NCBI GenBank assembly: GCA_021797735.1 | Contig: JAJZZE010000024.1 | Span: 62,001 to 126,000, forward strand | DNA from: Thermoplasmata archaeon | Lineage (GTDB): Archaea > Thermoplasmatota > Thermoplasmata > Thermoplasmatales > Thermoplasmataceae | DNA length: 64,000 nt | Reading direction: 5' to 3' | In this document: piece after piece, positions 16,333 through 26,145 of the stretch | How positions within the stretch are numbered: position 1 is the stretch's first letter | Layout of the letters: every line of letters starts with the position of its first letter | The notes under the pieces: generated by a model | What the model saw: the letters and a program-made list of their open reading frames with translations, nothing else | What the model was told of the DNA's origin: nothing | Databases searched by the model: none | Position numbers and translations under genes: made by a program

Positions 16333-16903
16333 TGTAGAATAATTTCATTATGTCCATATAATTGTATATATCCTTCACTTTTTCAAGAACTTCATCAGGA
16401 TCTACTCTGTCATATGCCACATAACCAAATCTTGCAATTTCATAATAATTGAAATAATATAATGCTATTTTTTTAATTGCATAATATCTCTTATCATTAT
16501 CTTCATCACTCTCAACAACCATATCATATTCTTTGTCACTATTCTTTACGCCCTTACTATCTTTATTTTCCTCAATTTTTACATTCTGTTTTTCTATAGC
16601 ATTTTTTATTGTAATATTATCTGTATATGCATCATCTACTTTAATATCAACATTTACCTTTTTAAGTTCATTTATTATAAAAAGCCTGTTTGACCCGTAA
16701 TTGCCACTTGCATTGAAAAATCTAATATAATCCTTTTTTGCACTTGTATAACCGTATATTATTGCATTTTTTATATCGTCATTGCCTATATATTTACGCA
16801 TTTCCTTTATTACCGGTATATCATCCACTGTTTTTATTTTCAATACTGTTTTTTCCTTTTCATCGTTTAATTTAATCTTTTCATTATTTTTTTTAAATCG
16901 CAT
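16307..16903 (-). CDS. Soluble protein of the MoxR operon, possible DUF4129-like domain
   Basis: 198 residues, highly charged and without membrane segments. Two helical blocks flank an acidic low-complexity linker: an N-terminal one around NDDIKNAIIYGYTSAKKDYIRFF and a C-terminal one around YEIARFGYVAYDRVDPDEV. The pattern of a helical bundle ending in 'ARFGY...' resembles the DUF4129 domain that accompanies MoxR and transglutaminase genes in bacteria, but similarity is weak by eye. It sits 4 nt after the surface protein gene and overlaps the next by 26 nt. Confidence 0.6.
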   Translation of the reverse strand: MRFKKNNEKIKLNDEKEKTVLKIKTVDDIPVIKEMRKYIGNDDIKNAIIYGYTSAKKDYIRFFNASGNYGSNRLFIINELKKVNVDIKVDDAYTDNITIKNAIEKQNVKIEENKDSKGVKNSDKEYDMVVESDEDNDKRYYAIKKIALYYFNYYEIARFGYVAYDRVDPDEVLEKVKDIYNYMDIMKLFYNGQDDNVN

Positions 16904-16907
16904 TTTA

Positions 16908-19685
16908 TCACTCTTTTAATACATCGCTTTTTATATTTACATTATAATTATAAATTACAGCATAACCGGCCGTATCATTAAGGTTACCGGCTAAATGCCC
17001 ATGAATATCCACTGTTATATTACCCTTGCCGGAAATATAATTTGTTAAATTCATATACTGGCCTGAGCTGGTTCCGTTATAAATCGCCTTTCCATTATCG
17101 CATACTGTAAAATTGTATGTGCTTAGGTATTTTGCAACGCTGGCAGGTATCTTTATACTATAAATATGAATATTGTTATCTGTGTTTAAACTATATGTAT
17201 AATTGTAGTTATCATTATGGATATCTGAAGCATTATATGTTGTTTTATTTGAATTACTATTTAGTGTAACATTGACGTAATATGCCGGGTCTGCTTTATT
17301 GAGATTTATATTATAATTATACAGTTCATTACCCTTTTTATAAATTTTTATATTGTTTACACCGTAAGAGGTTAAATATGTGCTATTTGTTGTCCCGGTA
17401 TAATTTCCATTATCATATGTTAGTGTATAATTATATGATGTACTGGTTATTACATTTATTTTTATTATATACGCATATACATGGTCTATGTATTTATCTG
17501 AGTTGGATGCATTTATGTTAAAGCTTGAATTCACATAGTGTATATTATTATAACCTATGTTATAGATACCGTCCGGTAATAAATAATTAAAGTATGTACC
17601 AGAATTGTTTGATGATGCGTTATTATAGTATATACTGAATATTCCTCCATAACCTTTAATAGTTTTATATGGAACAGAATAATTACCGTTTATTGGCTTA
17701 TACGACTTAACTGTTACATTATAATTATGTTCCGTATTTTTTTGCATGGTAGTAGGCACAGACGTATCCTTATATATTGCATAGTTCTCCTGTACCATTG
17801 TGTGATTAAGTAAATAACCGGAAATTACATAGTTGCCTGTATAGTAAAGTTCGATTGTAGCGTAGCCTGAACTATCTGTAACACCTGTGTAATTATATAT
17901 AACACCATTTTCCTTTATTAAGAGTATAAATTTCTGGTTTGCACTGGTGCTGCCAAAATCAAGTTTTACATTTATGGTTTTTGTTCCATTCAGCTGGTTA
18001 AATGTTAAATTATTGCTTATATCGTGGTTACTTATATACGGTACATCTTTAGTTATATTTGTTTTGCTTATACTGTTTATATTTGTGTATACGTTTATAC
18101 TTTTTCCTATAGAATTCACAGGTATAAGATTTTCATCCATGGTTATATTACCGGTTAAGTCCGTTATATTATGCATTGTATTATGGAATCCTGGTGATTT
18201 ATAAATCACTCTATAATAACCGGATGGCAGGCTTATATTGTATATACTGTTATATTTATATTCCATTAATATTGCTGGCTTTGAGTTTTCAATTATTATT
18301 GTTCCGTTTATGCCTAATCTATTATAGCTATTTTTTACTGCTCCATTTATATGATATACAAATTTATTAAACGGGGTTAATGTGAAATTTTTATAATTTA
18401 TTTTATTAAGTGCAGAAACATTTATTGATCTTGTATGATATAATGGTGAATATACTATTATATGGTAATCACCGGTATAATTCAAGGGTATTACATATGT
18501 ACCGTTATAATTTGTTGTTACATTATCATAAAAGTATGTGTTGTTTACATTTATTATAAAATGGAGATAGTCGTATGAGGCAAATGTATTGTACGTTGTG
18601 TTGATATTGCCCGTTATTATTATGGATGTTTTATTTGAATAGTTTACTTTTGAACTACTTACATGTTTCTGTGATGTGCCATTGCCATAACCGGATCCTG
18701 CACCGCCATAACCGTTATTTGAACCGGAAAATGGAGTGGTATTGGGTAATGTCACATTTAATGTTGTATTATGTGTTACATCTATTGTTTTACCTACGCT
18801 GCTATAACCATTTTTATAGAAATAAACCGTATTCTGTCCGTATGAAGCGTTTATGCTATAGTAACCTGAACTATTTGTATATACAGTTCCATATAAATCA
18901 CTTACAGTTACATTTTTTAATAGTGTTCCATTGTTATTGTATACATAACCTGAAATTTTATAAACTGGCTTTGTGGTCTGATAAACCGTAATATTCTGAT
19001 TTAAACCTGTACCGTTAATTGTTACTGCCCGGGGTTCTGTATTGGGCTTTAAATTATAATTATATGTAGATATATTATATGTTTGATTGTATAGATATGC
19101 GGTAAAGTATCCATTAGAATTTGACGTCGTGCGTAAACTATTAAAAATGCCTGAGAATATAAGATTGGTACCGGGTGCCTTCGTTCCATTTAATATGGTA
19201 TAGCCTGAAAGTTTATACCTCTTTTCAGGGCTTAACGATAGGTTATAATGAACAGTATTGCCAGTTAATAATACTTTTTTATAGATACCTTTGTAATCCG
19301 GTACCTTGAAATACATATTTCCATTGCCAGATAACAGGGTTTTGGTTTTATAAAAGCCTGTACTGTTGGTATTAGTTTTTGTATAGTAATCTCCCATTAT
19401 GACATACAGACTATTATTCGAAATACTCTTACCGCTGGATGAATTGGTAGCGTAACCCTCTATTGTTGTGGTTACATTTCCCGTTGGATTGAAATATGTA
19501 TTATTATAATTAAATTTTTCTATGCTCTGATTTTTAAATAATTTCTCATCAAGATGCTGCGGGTGTATATTTATAGGAACCTTCTGGTGTGAAACATTAT
19601 ATGGATATATGATATTGGCTGCTGGAAAAACGAGTATTATTACAATTATGCTTATACCTATTGCGGCTACCGTTTTATAATTCAT
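16908..19685 (-). CDS. Large secreted or membrane-anchored surface protein with carboxypeptidase-regulatory-like repeats
   Basis: 925 residues. An N-terminal hydrophobic segment (VAAIGISIIVIILVFPAANII) serves as signal or anchor; no C-terminal membrane helix is visible. The remainder is a chain of beta-sandwich repeats of the carboxypeptidase-regulatory/PEGA type, recognisable by recurring units such as ISGYVYNNNGTLLKNVTV and YTNSSGYYSINASYG. Asn, Thr, Ser and Tyr are extremely frequent, and N-x-S/T glycosylation sequons occur dozens of times, as expected for acid-exposed surface proteins of Thermoplasmatales, which lack a cell wall. It is the first gene of the operon that also encodes MoxR and DUF58, which may assemble it. 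Confidence 0.8.
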   Translation of the reverse strand: MNYKTVAAIGISIIVIILVFPAANIIYPYNVSHQKVPINIHPQHLDEKLFKNQSIEKFNYNNTYFNPTGNVTTTIEGYATNSSSGKSISNNSLYVIMGDYYTKTNTNSTGFYKTKTLLSGNGNMYFKVPDYKGIYKKVLLTGNTVHYNLSLSPEKRYKLSGYTILNGTKAPGTNLIFSGIFNSLRTTSNSNGYFTAYLYNQTYNISTYNYNLKPNTEPRAVTINGTGLNQNITVYQTTKPVYKISGYVYNNNGTLLKNVTVSDLYGTVYTNSSGYYSINASYGQNTVYFYKNGYSSVGKTIDVTHNTTLNVTLPNTTPFSGSNNGYGGAGSGYGNGTSQKHVSSSKVNYSNKTSIIITGNINTTYNTFASYDYLHFIINVNNTYFYDNVTTNYNGTYVIPLNYTGDYHIIVYSPLYHTRSINVSALNKINYKNFTLTPFNKFVYHINGAVKNSYNRLGINGTIIIENSKPAILMEYKYNSIYNISLPSGYYRVIYKSPGFHNTMHNITDLTGNITMDENLIPVNSIGKSINVYTNINSISKTNITKDVPYISNHDISNNLTFNQLNGTKTINVKLDFGSTSANQKFILLIKENGVIYNYTGVTDSSGYATIELYYTGNYVISGYLLNHTMVQENYAIYKDTSVPTTMQKNTEHNYNVTVKSYKPINGNYSVPYKTIKGYGGIFSIYYNNASSNNSGTYFNYLLPDGIYNIGYNNIHYVNSSFNINASNSDKYIDHVYAYIIKINVITSTSYNYTLTYDNGNYTGTTNSTYLTSYGVNNIKIYKKGNELYNYNINLNKADPAYYVNVTLNSNSNKTTYNASDIHNDNYNYTYSLNTDNNIHIYSIKIPASVAKYLSTYNFTVCDNGKAIYNGTSSGQYMNLTNYISGKGNITVDIHGHLAGNLNDTAGYAVIYNYNVNIKSDVLKE

Positions 19686-19737
19686 TGTAATTAAATATAT
19701 ACTAAATACTTTAATAAAGGTTTTCGTAGCTATATAT

Positions 19738-19775
19738 GTTATATAATTTTGTTATATAATTTTGTTATATGATTT
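19738..19775. repeat. Tandem repeat in the divergent promoter region
   Basis: Two exact 13-bp units GTTATATAATTTT followed by a partial third (GTTATATGATTT) lie in the 128-bp space between the divergent surface-protein operon and the PfkB kinase gene. Each unit contains a TATA-like core, so the array may provide alternative TATA boxes or a regulator site for either direction. Confidence 0.6.
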
Positions 19776-19813
19776 AAATAGAATTATATATAATAATACA
19801 ATACATTTTATTA

Positions 19814-20728
19814 ATGAAATTCCTTGCTTTTTTTGGCCATTTAAACATAGATGTCCGGATATCCGTTCCAAGGCTGCCTAAATATGGTGAATCTGTAAAT
19901 GTAAAATCTTTATCCGAAAACTTTGCGGGTACTGCAGGTAATTTTGCATTTGTTGCAAAGTCACTGGGCTTAAAATTTGACCTTTATTCTGCGGTATCAA
20001 AAAATACGCATTCCAAATTCATAAAAGTTTTGAGGGAGCGGAATATTAATACTGATAATATAGAAATGTTTGATAATGAGATGGGTCCAATATGCTATCT
20101 GCCCTCAGATGGCAATGAACAGATAGCCTATATGTATCAGGGTCCTTTTTATAAATGGGAACCCTCAAAATATTTCGAATATGATAATTACAGGTATATA
20201 CATATAGGAACTGGACCGGCGGAGGAATACATAAAAATTGTTAATAAAAATACTGAATCAAAGGTGGTATTCGACCCAGGACAGGAAATATGGTATATTT
20301 ATAATAGTGAAAAGGCAACTAAAATAATAGATAAATCATATATGATTATGATGAATAATAATGAATTTAATCATTTACTTAAGATGATAAATAAAACAAG
20401 GGATGAACTGCTGGAGAAGGTGAAGTATATAATAGTAACACAGGGGAGCAATGGTACAGTACTGTATTCAGATAATCAGGAAAAGCATTTCCCATCAATT
20501 AATACTGAAGAAATATACGATACAATAGGGGCTGGAGATTCCTTCAGGGCGGGTTTTTATTCCAGCATGGTTAATAATTATAGTATCGAGGACTCAATAA
20601 TAACTGGCAATATCACAGCATCATATGCAATTAGAAATAAAATAATAGATTTTAATATGAGTTATGATAAAATTTTAAATAAACTCGATGAATTTAAAAA
20701 TGAAATTTATAATAAAAAATCTATATAA
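19814..20728 (+). CDS. PfkB/ribokinase-family sugar kinase
   Basis: 304 residues with the PfkB fold. The N-terminus FFGHLNIDVRI matches the family's first strand, SENFAGTAGNFAFVAKSLG the substrate-side glycine region, and YDTIGAGDSFRAGFYSSM is PfkB signature 2 with the catalytic base Asp. It phosphorylates a sugar or nucleoside with ATP; the substrate cannot be read from sequence. In Thermoplasmatales such kinases include sugar and 2-keto-3-deoxygluconate kinases. The gene converges on the Cgi121 gene, overlapping its 3' end by 22 nt. Confidence 0.88.
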   Translation: MKFLAFFGHLNIDVRISVPRLPKYGESVNVKSLSENFAGTAGNFAFVAKSLGLKFDLYSAVSKNTHSKFIKVLRERNINTDNIEMFDNEMGPICYLPSDGNEQIAYMYQGPFYKWEPSKYFEYDNYRYIHIGTGPAEEYIKIVNKNTESKVVFDPGQEIWYIYNSEKATKIIDKSYMIMMNNNEFNHLLKMINKTRDELLEKVKYIIVTQGSNGTVLYSDNQEKHFPSINTEEIYDTIGAGDSFRAGFYSSMVNNYSIEDSIITGNITASYAIRNKIIDFNMSYDKILNKLDEFKNEIYNKKSI

Positions 20729-21129
20729 CTCATTTTTGAAAAAACATTGAAATCATCATCAGAATCATATGGTATGTTTCTGTCTATAATTTTTATACCT
20801 TTTAATTCAGAGAATTCCTTGAAATCATCATCAGAATCGTATACAGCAATACCGTTAACAGTAAAATCTTTTATGCCTATTTTATTTATAGCAGTATCTA
20901 TCTGACCCGTATATGATAGATATAATAATAGTAGATTTCCCGGATATTTAAACCTTTTATTGTTACTGGTGTATCTTGCTGTTCTGTTTAAGGCATTTAT
21001 TACCTGAACCTCTGAAACAATAGTTTTAGAGTCTATTAACTGGAAAAAATATTTTCTGGATCTAATAAAATCAAGAATGTCATTTATATTAAATTTATCT
21101 AAAAAAAAATATTTAATTTTATGCTGCAT
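20707..21129 (-). CDS. cgi121: KEOPS complex subunit Cgi121
   Basis: 140 residues with the Cgi121 core: [32 protein letters not shown] and NKIGIKDF. Cgi121 binds the tRNA 3' end and recruits substrate to the KEOPS complex, which makes t6A37 in ANN-decoding tRNAs. The start overlaps the end of the LonB gene by 11 nt, so the two are probably co-transcribed. Oddly, the C-terminus holds two near-identical segments, [12 protein letters not shown] and [12 protein letters not shown], the result of an internal duplication of about 70 bases. The family's C-terminus is normally a variable tail. Confidence 0.82.
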   Translation of the reverse strand: MQHKIKYFFLDKFNINDILDFIRSRKYFFQLIDSKTIVSEVQVINALNRTARYTSNNKRFKYPGNLLLLYLSYTGQIDTAINKIGIKDFTVNGIAVYDSDDDFKEFSELKGIKIIDRNIPYDSDDDFNVFSKMSYIDFLL

Positions 21130-23092
21130 TTGTACCTGTTCTTCTTGCCTGGCTCAGTTCTTTTGTAGGTCTCAGTATATTTTTAACTTTCTGTATAAAC
21201 TGTTCTTTCTCTGGGCTTTTGATAAATGCATTGTCAAGGACATCTTCTATTGTATTTGCTGCTATTATCTGAATTTTATCCTTATGTGCTTCATCAAGTA
21301 TTATGTCATTAAAGTTTGATGCTGGAACTATTACCTTTGAAAGACCGGTATCTATGGCAGCCTCAACCTTTGCTGTCACACCACCTACGGGCAGTACATC
21401 TCCCCTTATGCTTAATGAACCTGTCATGGCAACTGTTTGATCTATTGGTATGTCCTCTATCGCAGATATAACTGCCGTTGCAATTGATACACTTGCAGAA
21501 TCGCCCTCAACCCCTTCGTATGTACCTATAAACTGTACGTGTATATCAGAATCCGTGATATTTTTTCCACTTATCTTTTTGATAACTGCTGATACGTTCT
21601 GTACGGCCTCTTTTGCTATCTCACCAAGTTTGCCTGTTGCATACACCATACCATTGTTTGGATGCTGTGCTGGTGTAACTTCTGCAACTATTGGCATTAC
21701 AACCCCTGTAAAGTCCGACATATCTGTAGACCCCAGAACTGCTAATCCATTAACCTTACCAACAGCCTCGCCCTTGCCTATAAACATTTTATATAGTTTT
21801 TTGATCTCTATTGCACGGTCTGCTATCTGCTGTTCTACGGGCTTGCTTAAATCTCTTGCCTGGTTAACATCTTCTGATGTTACCATTGTTGCCTTATTGC
21901 TTACAGCTATATCTCCTGCAACCCTTACCAGTCCACCGAGCTCCCTTAATCTTAATGTTAATCTTCCCTTTCTGCCGCTACGTTTCTGTGCTTCCTTTAA
22001 AATTTCCGTTATTGCACTTGTATCGAATGGAGGTATTTTCTTATCCTTTGCTATTTCCTGTGCCACGAATTGAACTACCTTTTTACGGTTGTCATCGCTA
22101 TCATCCATTGTATCATTCATATAAACCTCGTAACCGTAACCTCTTATCCTTGACCTTAAGGCTGGGTGCATATTTCTTATTGCATCAACATTTCCTGCAG
22201 CAACAAGAACAAAATCACAGGGTACAGGCTCGGTCTGAACCATTGCACCTGCACTTCTCTCACTCTGACCGGATATTGAGAATCTTTTTTCCTGCATTGC
22301 AGTTAATAATGCCTGCTGATCCTCTGGCCTTAATGTATTTATTTCATCTATGAATAGTATACCCTTATCTGCCTTCTGTATATTACCTGCTTCTACCCTT
22401 TCGTGTGCAGGGGTTTCCAGTCCACCAGACTGAAATGGGTCGTGCCTGACGTCCCCTAATAATGCTCCAGAATGTGCTCCGGTTGAATCTATAAATGGTG
22501 GCTTATCATTTGGATTATGCGATACGATTGCCTTTGGTACCATAACCTTTTCCATTCTCGCCGCTGGATTCATAGCCATTATTATGTATAAAAATGCCGC
22601 TCCTATTATTGCAAAGAATAATATTTCTACTGCAAGTCCATCATTACCGCTTGAATAAAGTACAATTGCCAGTATTATACCCAGTAATATTATTGAAAAA
22701 ACTATGAATAATAAACTTTTTGACCTGTCCTTCTTTTCTCTTTCGGCCTTTATCTGATACTGTCTCAGAATTTCCTTGCCTTTACCTGCAGGGAAAGTTT
22801 TAACCTTGGGTTTATTTGAATCCTCCGGATTTGGGAAACATAAAACGTCTTCCAGATCTTCCTTTGGTAAGAAATCTACCATCGACTGCGCTATCATAGA
22901 TTTTCCTGTACCTGGCTCTCCTATTAAGAGAACATGCCTTTTCTGTGCAGCTGCTTTTTTTATCACTTCACCCGCATGCTCCTGCCCTATTACCTGGTTA
23001 AATAAAAGTTTAGGTACTTCTATATCCTTTGTCGATTGTATCTCGAGTTTAGATACCCAGTCTTCTACACTATCATTATTATTTGTGTCCAC
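21119..23092 (-). CDS. lonB: Archaeal membrane-bound ATP-dependent protease LonB
   Basis: 657 residues in the archaeal LonB layout: AAA+ Walker A GEPGTGKS at 58-65, a two-helix membrane insert at about 126-175 between Walker A and B, Walker [12 protein letters not shown], and a C-terminal Lon proteolytic domain with the Ser-Lys dyad (GDSAS near residue 530, TAKVEAA near 573). It is the main quality-control protease of archaea lacking FtsH and also controls membrane lipid enzymes in some species. All catalytic residues are present. It is co-directional with Cgi121 downstream. Confidence 0.96.
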   Translation of the reverse strand: MDTNNNDSVEDWVSKLEIQSTKDIEVPKLLFNQVIGQEHAGEVIKKAAAQKRHVLLIGEPGTGKSMIAQSMVDFLPKEDLEDVLCFPNPEDSNKPKVKTFPAGKGKEILRQYQIKAEREKKDRSKSLLFIVFSIILLGIILAIVLYSSGNDGLAVEILFFAIIGAAFLYIIMAMNPAARMEKVMVPKAIVSHNPNDKPPFIDSTGAHSGALLGDVRHDPFQSGGLETPAHERVEAGNIQKADKGILFIDEINTLRPEDQQALLTAMQEKRFSISGQSERSAGAMVQTEPVPCDFVLVAAGNVDAIRNMHPALRSRIRGYGYEVYMNDTMDDSDDNRKKVVQFVAQEIAKDKKIPPFDTSAITEILKEAQKRSGRKGRLTLRLRELGGLVRVAGDIAVSNKATMVTSEDVNQARDLSKPVEQQIADRAIEIKKLYKMFIGKGEAVGKVNGLAVLGSTDMSDFTGVVMPIVAEVTPAQHPNNGMVYATGKLGEIAKEAVQNVSAVIKKISGKNITDSDIHVQFIGTYEGVEGDSASVSIATAVISAIEDIPIDQTVAMTGSLSIRGDVLPVGGVTAKVEAAIDTGLSKVIVPASNFNDIILDEAHKDKIQIIAANTIEDVLDNAFIKSPEKEQFIQKVKNILRPTKELSQARRTGTNAA

Positions 23093-23399
23093 ATTATGAT
23101 AATCTAATCCTAATAAATAAGCTTTCCGATTTTATGTTATCACATTATGCTACAGAATTATTACTATACACTGCTTCTATGGAATTTATTACCCTGCAAA
23201 ATATGACAGGGATGCCCATAATCTGAGTGGAATAAATATAAGGCCTTTTACATGGCAAACACATATTAACTCTACGCCCTTATCCGGAAAATCGTAGCAT
23301 GTGGTGAGCACTCACGGTGTAGCGGGAATCGGATCTTTGGAGATCCTGCTAACAATTGCTGAAGCAGAAAACCAGATCCGTAAAATTCGGGATAGTTAA
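23093..23399. other. Upstream region of lonB with possible structured RNA
   Basis: Most of this gap is AT-rich and should hold the lonB promoter. Its right part (about 23295-23390) is GC-richer and has three consecutive potential hairpins: GTGAG-CA-CTCAC (23304-23315), GGATC-TTTGGA-GATCC (23331-23346) and TGCT-GA-AGCA (about 23358-23367). A short frame there (LEILLTIAEAENQIRKIRDS) could alternatively be a transposase tail. I cannot choose between ncRNA and gene debris. Confidence 0.3.
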
Positions 23400-24221
23400 C
23401 TATATAAAATTATTGTTTAACAATCCTAACCCACTTATTTCAACCCTTACCTCATCTCCACTTTTAATATATTTTCTTTTATCTTCAGGCATACCGAGTA
23501 TAACTCCAGAGGGAGTTCCGGTAGAAATACAGTCCCCAATTTCCAGTGTTATATATTTTGATATATAACTTATAAGTTTTTTTACACTATAAATCATGTT
23601 TTCCGTTGATGAGTTCTGTCTCAATTCATCATTTAAATACGTTTTCAATTCAAGATTTTGTGGATTATCTATTTCTTCTACAGAAATATACTGTCCGGTC
23701 GGATAAAAATTATCAAAACTTTTTCCAATAAACCACTGGGGAGTTTTAAACTGCATTAACCTTGATGAAATATCATTTCCTATGAAATACCCATAAACAT
23801 AATTCAAAGCATCATTTTCATTCACATTACTTGCTTTTTTACCAATCATAACGCATAATTCCCCCTCATAATCAATATTCATGTTTTCATCTATTTCTAT
23901 AGTACGGTTATTTCCGCAGAAAGTATTATTTGTTTTTGAAAATATAACCGGGTCTTCTGGGATCTTTCCATGTGTTTCATTTATATGGCTTCTATAGTTT
24001 AATCCCACCAAAAATAAATTTGAAGTTTTATCTATCAGTGATTCATATTTAAAATTATATTCTGAAAAATCATCTACGTTTCTAATTTTTGAGAAATCAT
24101 TTTCATTCAGGTCCTTCAATGCCGTTTTATTTATGCCATAATCATCCAGTAGGGCTAATTTTCCATTATTATATAATGCCAGATGCTTCTTATTTTTAAT
24201 ACTTATTACAGAAATTTTCAT
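23400..24221 (-). CDS. Fumarylacetoacetate hydrolase (FAH) family protein
   Basis: 273 residues. The FAH domain covers the last 200 residues: LVGLNYRSHINE with the metal-facing His, DYEGELCVMIGKK with the metal-binding Glu residues, YVYGYFIGNDISSR, and STGTPSGVILG. Members cleave C-C bonds in acylpyruvates or decarboxylate or dehydrate 2-keto acids; in archaea some act as 2-keto-3-deoxy-sugar-acid dehydratases. The exact substrate is unknown. It is the last gene of a minus-strand set after SAH hydrolase, 33 nt apart. Confidence 0.88.
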   Translation of the reverse strand: MKISVISIKNKKHLALYNNGKLALLDDYGINKTALKDLNENDFSKIRNVDDFSEYNFKYESLIDKTSNLFLVGLNYRSHINETHGKIPEDPVIFSKTNNTFCGNNRTIEIDENMNIDYEGELCVMIGKKASNVNENDALNYVYGYFIGNDISSRLMQFKTPQWFIGKSFDNFYPTGQYISVEEIDNPQNLELKTYLNDELRQNSSTENMIYSVKKLISYISKYITLEIGDCISTGTPSGVILGMPEDKRKYIKSGDEVRVEISGLGLLNNNFI

Positions 24222-24254
24222 GAGAAATTATATTAAAATAATATATAATTTTTG

Positions 24255-25481
24255 TTATGTACCCTCAGTATAGGAATTCAAATATTTTAACTGATCCTCC
24301 GTATAATTATCTATTTTTATATTCAGTGCCTCAAGTTCGATTTTTGCAACGTCTATATCTATTTCTTCTGGAACCGGATAAACCTTTTTTTCCAGTTTAC
24401 TCTTATTTTTTACGATGTATTCTGCTGTAAGTGCCTGTAATGCAAAACTTAAATCCATGATTTCCACTGGATGGCCCTGACCTGCCGCTAAATTCAACAA
24501 TCTACCGTCTGAAATAAGGTTTACCGTATTGCCGTTTTCCAGTTTATATTCTGTTACCATGTTTCTTACCTGTGTTTTATTTATACTTCTTTTATTCAGA
24601 CCATCAAAATCTATTTCATTGTTAAAATGGCCCACATTACCTAAAATTATACTCTTCTTTGCCACCAGCATATCATCGTAACTTACAACATTTTTCATAC
24701 CTGTTGCTGTGAATATTATATCTGAATACCTTATTGCATTATTCATTGTATCAACATTAAATCCATCCATAACAGCTTCTATTGCCTTCACCGGATCGAT
24801 CTCCGTGACGGTTACGTTTGATCCCATACCCTTTAATCTCATTGCAACACCCTTGCCAACATAACCGTAACCGGCAACGATTACATGTTTTCCTGCCAGC
24901 AATATATTTGTTGCATTCATAAAACCATCCAGTGCGCTCTGGCCTGATCCATACCTGTTATCAAAAAAATGCTTCATCTGTGCATCGTTTACATCAAACA
25001 TGGGGAATTTTAACGCACCTGCTTTTTCCATTGCCTTTAACCTTACAACACCGGTTGTTGTTTCCTCATTACCGCCTATAATGTTTTTTACCAGTTCATG
25101 CCTTTCTGAGACCAGGTTAGTTAAATCACCGCCATCATCTATTATAATATCTGGAGGCACCTCAACGGTTTTTTCTATATTACTGTAATATTCTTCCTGA
25201 GTTTCTCCCTTTTTTGCATACACCTTATAATTATAGTCATTTTTTAATGATTCAACCACGCTATCATCGGAGCTCAATGGATTGCATGATGCCAGTCTAA
25301 CATCGGCTCCACCCTCACTTAATAGCAATGCAAAAATCCCTGTTTTTGCCTCAACGTGCAGTGCCATTGAAATTTTTACACCTTTGAACGGCTTTTCACT
25401 TAAAAACCTCTCCCTTATCCTTGCTGAAACAGGCATATGGTCCCTTGCCCATTTAAGTCTTAAAAACCCATTATTATCCAT
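24255..25481 (-). CDS. ahcY: S-adenosylhomocysteine hydrolase
   Basis: 408 residues, the shorter archaeal length. Visible motifs are the NAD-binding VIVAGYGYVGKGVAMRLKG, the substrate-side MALHVEAKTG, and the C-terminal LAAGQGHPVEIMDLSFALQ. It converts S-adenosylhomocysteine to adenosine and homocysteine, relieving product inhibition of methyltransferases. Its ATG shares one base with the stop of the preceding reductase gene (TAATG), so the two are coupled. Confidence 0.95.
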   Translation of the reverse strand: MDNNGFLRLKWARDHMPVSARIRERFLSEKPFKGVKISMALHVEAKTGIFALLLSEGGADVRLASCNPLSSDDSVVESLKNDYNYKVYAKKGETQEEYYSNIEKTVEVPPDIIIDDGGDLTNLVSERHELVKNIIGGNEETTTGVVRLKAMEKAGALKFPMFDVNDAQMKHFFDNRYGSGQSALDGFMNATNILLAGKHVIVAGYGYVGKGVAMRLKGMGSNVTVTEIDPVKAIEAVMDGFNVDTMNNAIRYSDIIFTATGMKNVVSYDDMLVAKKSIILGNVGHFNNEIDFDGLNKRSINKTQVRNMVTEYKLENGNTVNLISDGRLLNLAAGQGHPVEIMDLSFALQALTAEYIVKNKSKLEKKVYPVPEEIDIDVAKIELEALNIKIDNYTEDQLKYLNSYTEGT

Positions 25482-26059
25482 TATGATCTGGTGTGTATAC
25501 TATTAATATTTAAAAGAATTCCGTTATCCTCATTTATAATTTTATATTTAAGGGCCATTTCCCCATTACTGAACAACTGGACACCGTTCAATACCAGTTC
25601 GGGATTTATAAATACATAGAATTCATCAAATATTTTTTCGCTTATAAACTGGTTTATAACATTTGCCCCGCCCTCGACAAGAAGATTTCTTATTCCAAGG
25701 CTGTATATATTTTCAAGTATATTTTTTATTGACAGGTCTTCTAAAGTTATTATCTCTGCATTTTTTATTTTTTTATCTCTATTTCCGGAAAAGATGTAGG
25801 TTTTAACCCTGCCATCAAATATACTGTAACTATCATTCAGTTTTAATTTTTCATCCAGTATTATTCTAACCTTTGAGAAATTTAATACCGGATTATCCGT
25901 AATTACAGTATTGGCCCCTAACAGAATTGCATCAACATTTCTGCGTAGATTTATTACCCTGTCCATATCCTTACTGTTTGAAATGTTATACCTTCCATTT
26001 ATAGATGAGATTCTGCCGTTTAGTGACATTGCTACATTTATTATTACATATGGCAACAT
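25481..26059 (-). CDS. 2,5-diamino-6-(ribosylamino)-4(3H)-pyrimidinone 5'-phosphate reductase (RibD C-terminal family)
   Basis: 192 residues of the RibD C-terminal/DHFR-like fold: PYVIINVAMSLNGRISS at the N-terminus, VDAILLGANTVITDNP, and NLLVEGGANVINQF. Archaeal stand-alone versions (MJ0671 type) reduce the ribosylamino-pyrimidinone intermediate with NADPH on the route to riboflavin and deazaflavin cofactors. Length equals that family and there is no deaminase domain. It is first of the minus-strand set with ahcY; divergent from the amidohydrolase gene. Confidence 0.88.
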   Translation of the reverse strand: MLPYVIINVAMSLNGRISSINGRYNISNSKDMDRVINLRRNVDAILLGANTVITDNPVLNFSKVRIILDEKLKLNDSYSIFDGRVKTYIFSGNRDKKIKNAEIITLEDLSIKNILENIYSLGIRNLLVEGGANVINQFISEKIFDEFYVFINPELVLNGVQLFSNGEMALKYKIINEDNGILLNINSIHTRS

Positions 26060-26145
26060 AATAGGTTATGTAAAACTAATATAACAATTTTGAGATGTTA
26101 CTTATTTATGAGTTAAATTTTTATAATATCCAGTAATCAGTAAAA

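Noticed and set aside
21450-22073. 207-residue plus-strand ORF
   Set aside because: Lies entirely antisense to lonB; its Ser/Pro/Thr-rich composition is that of a shadow frame.
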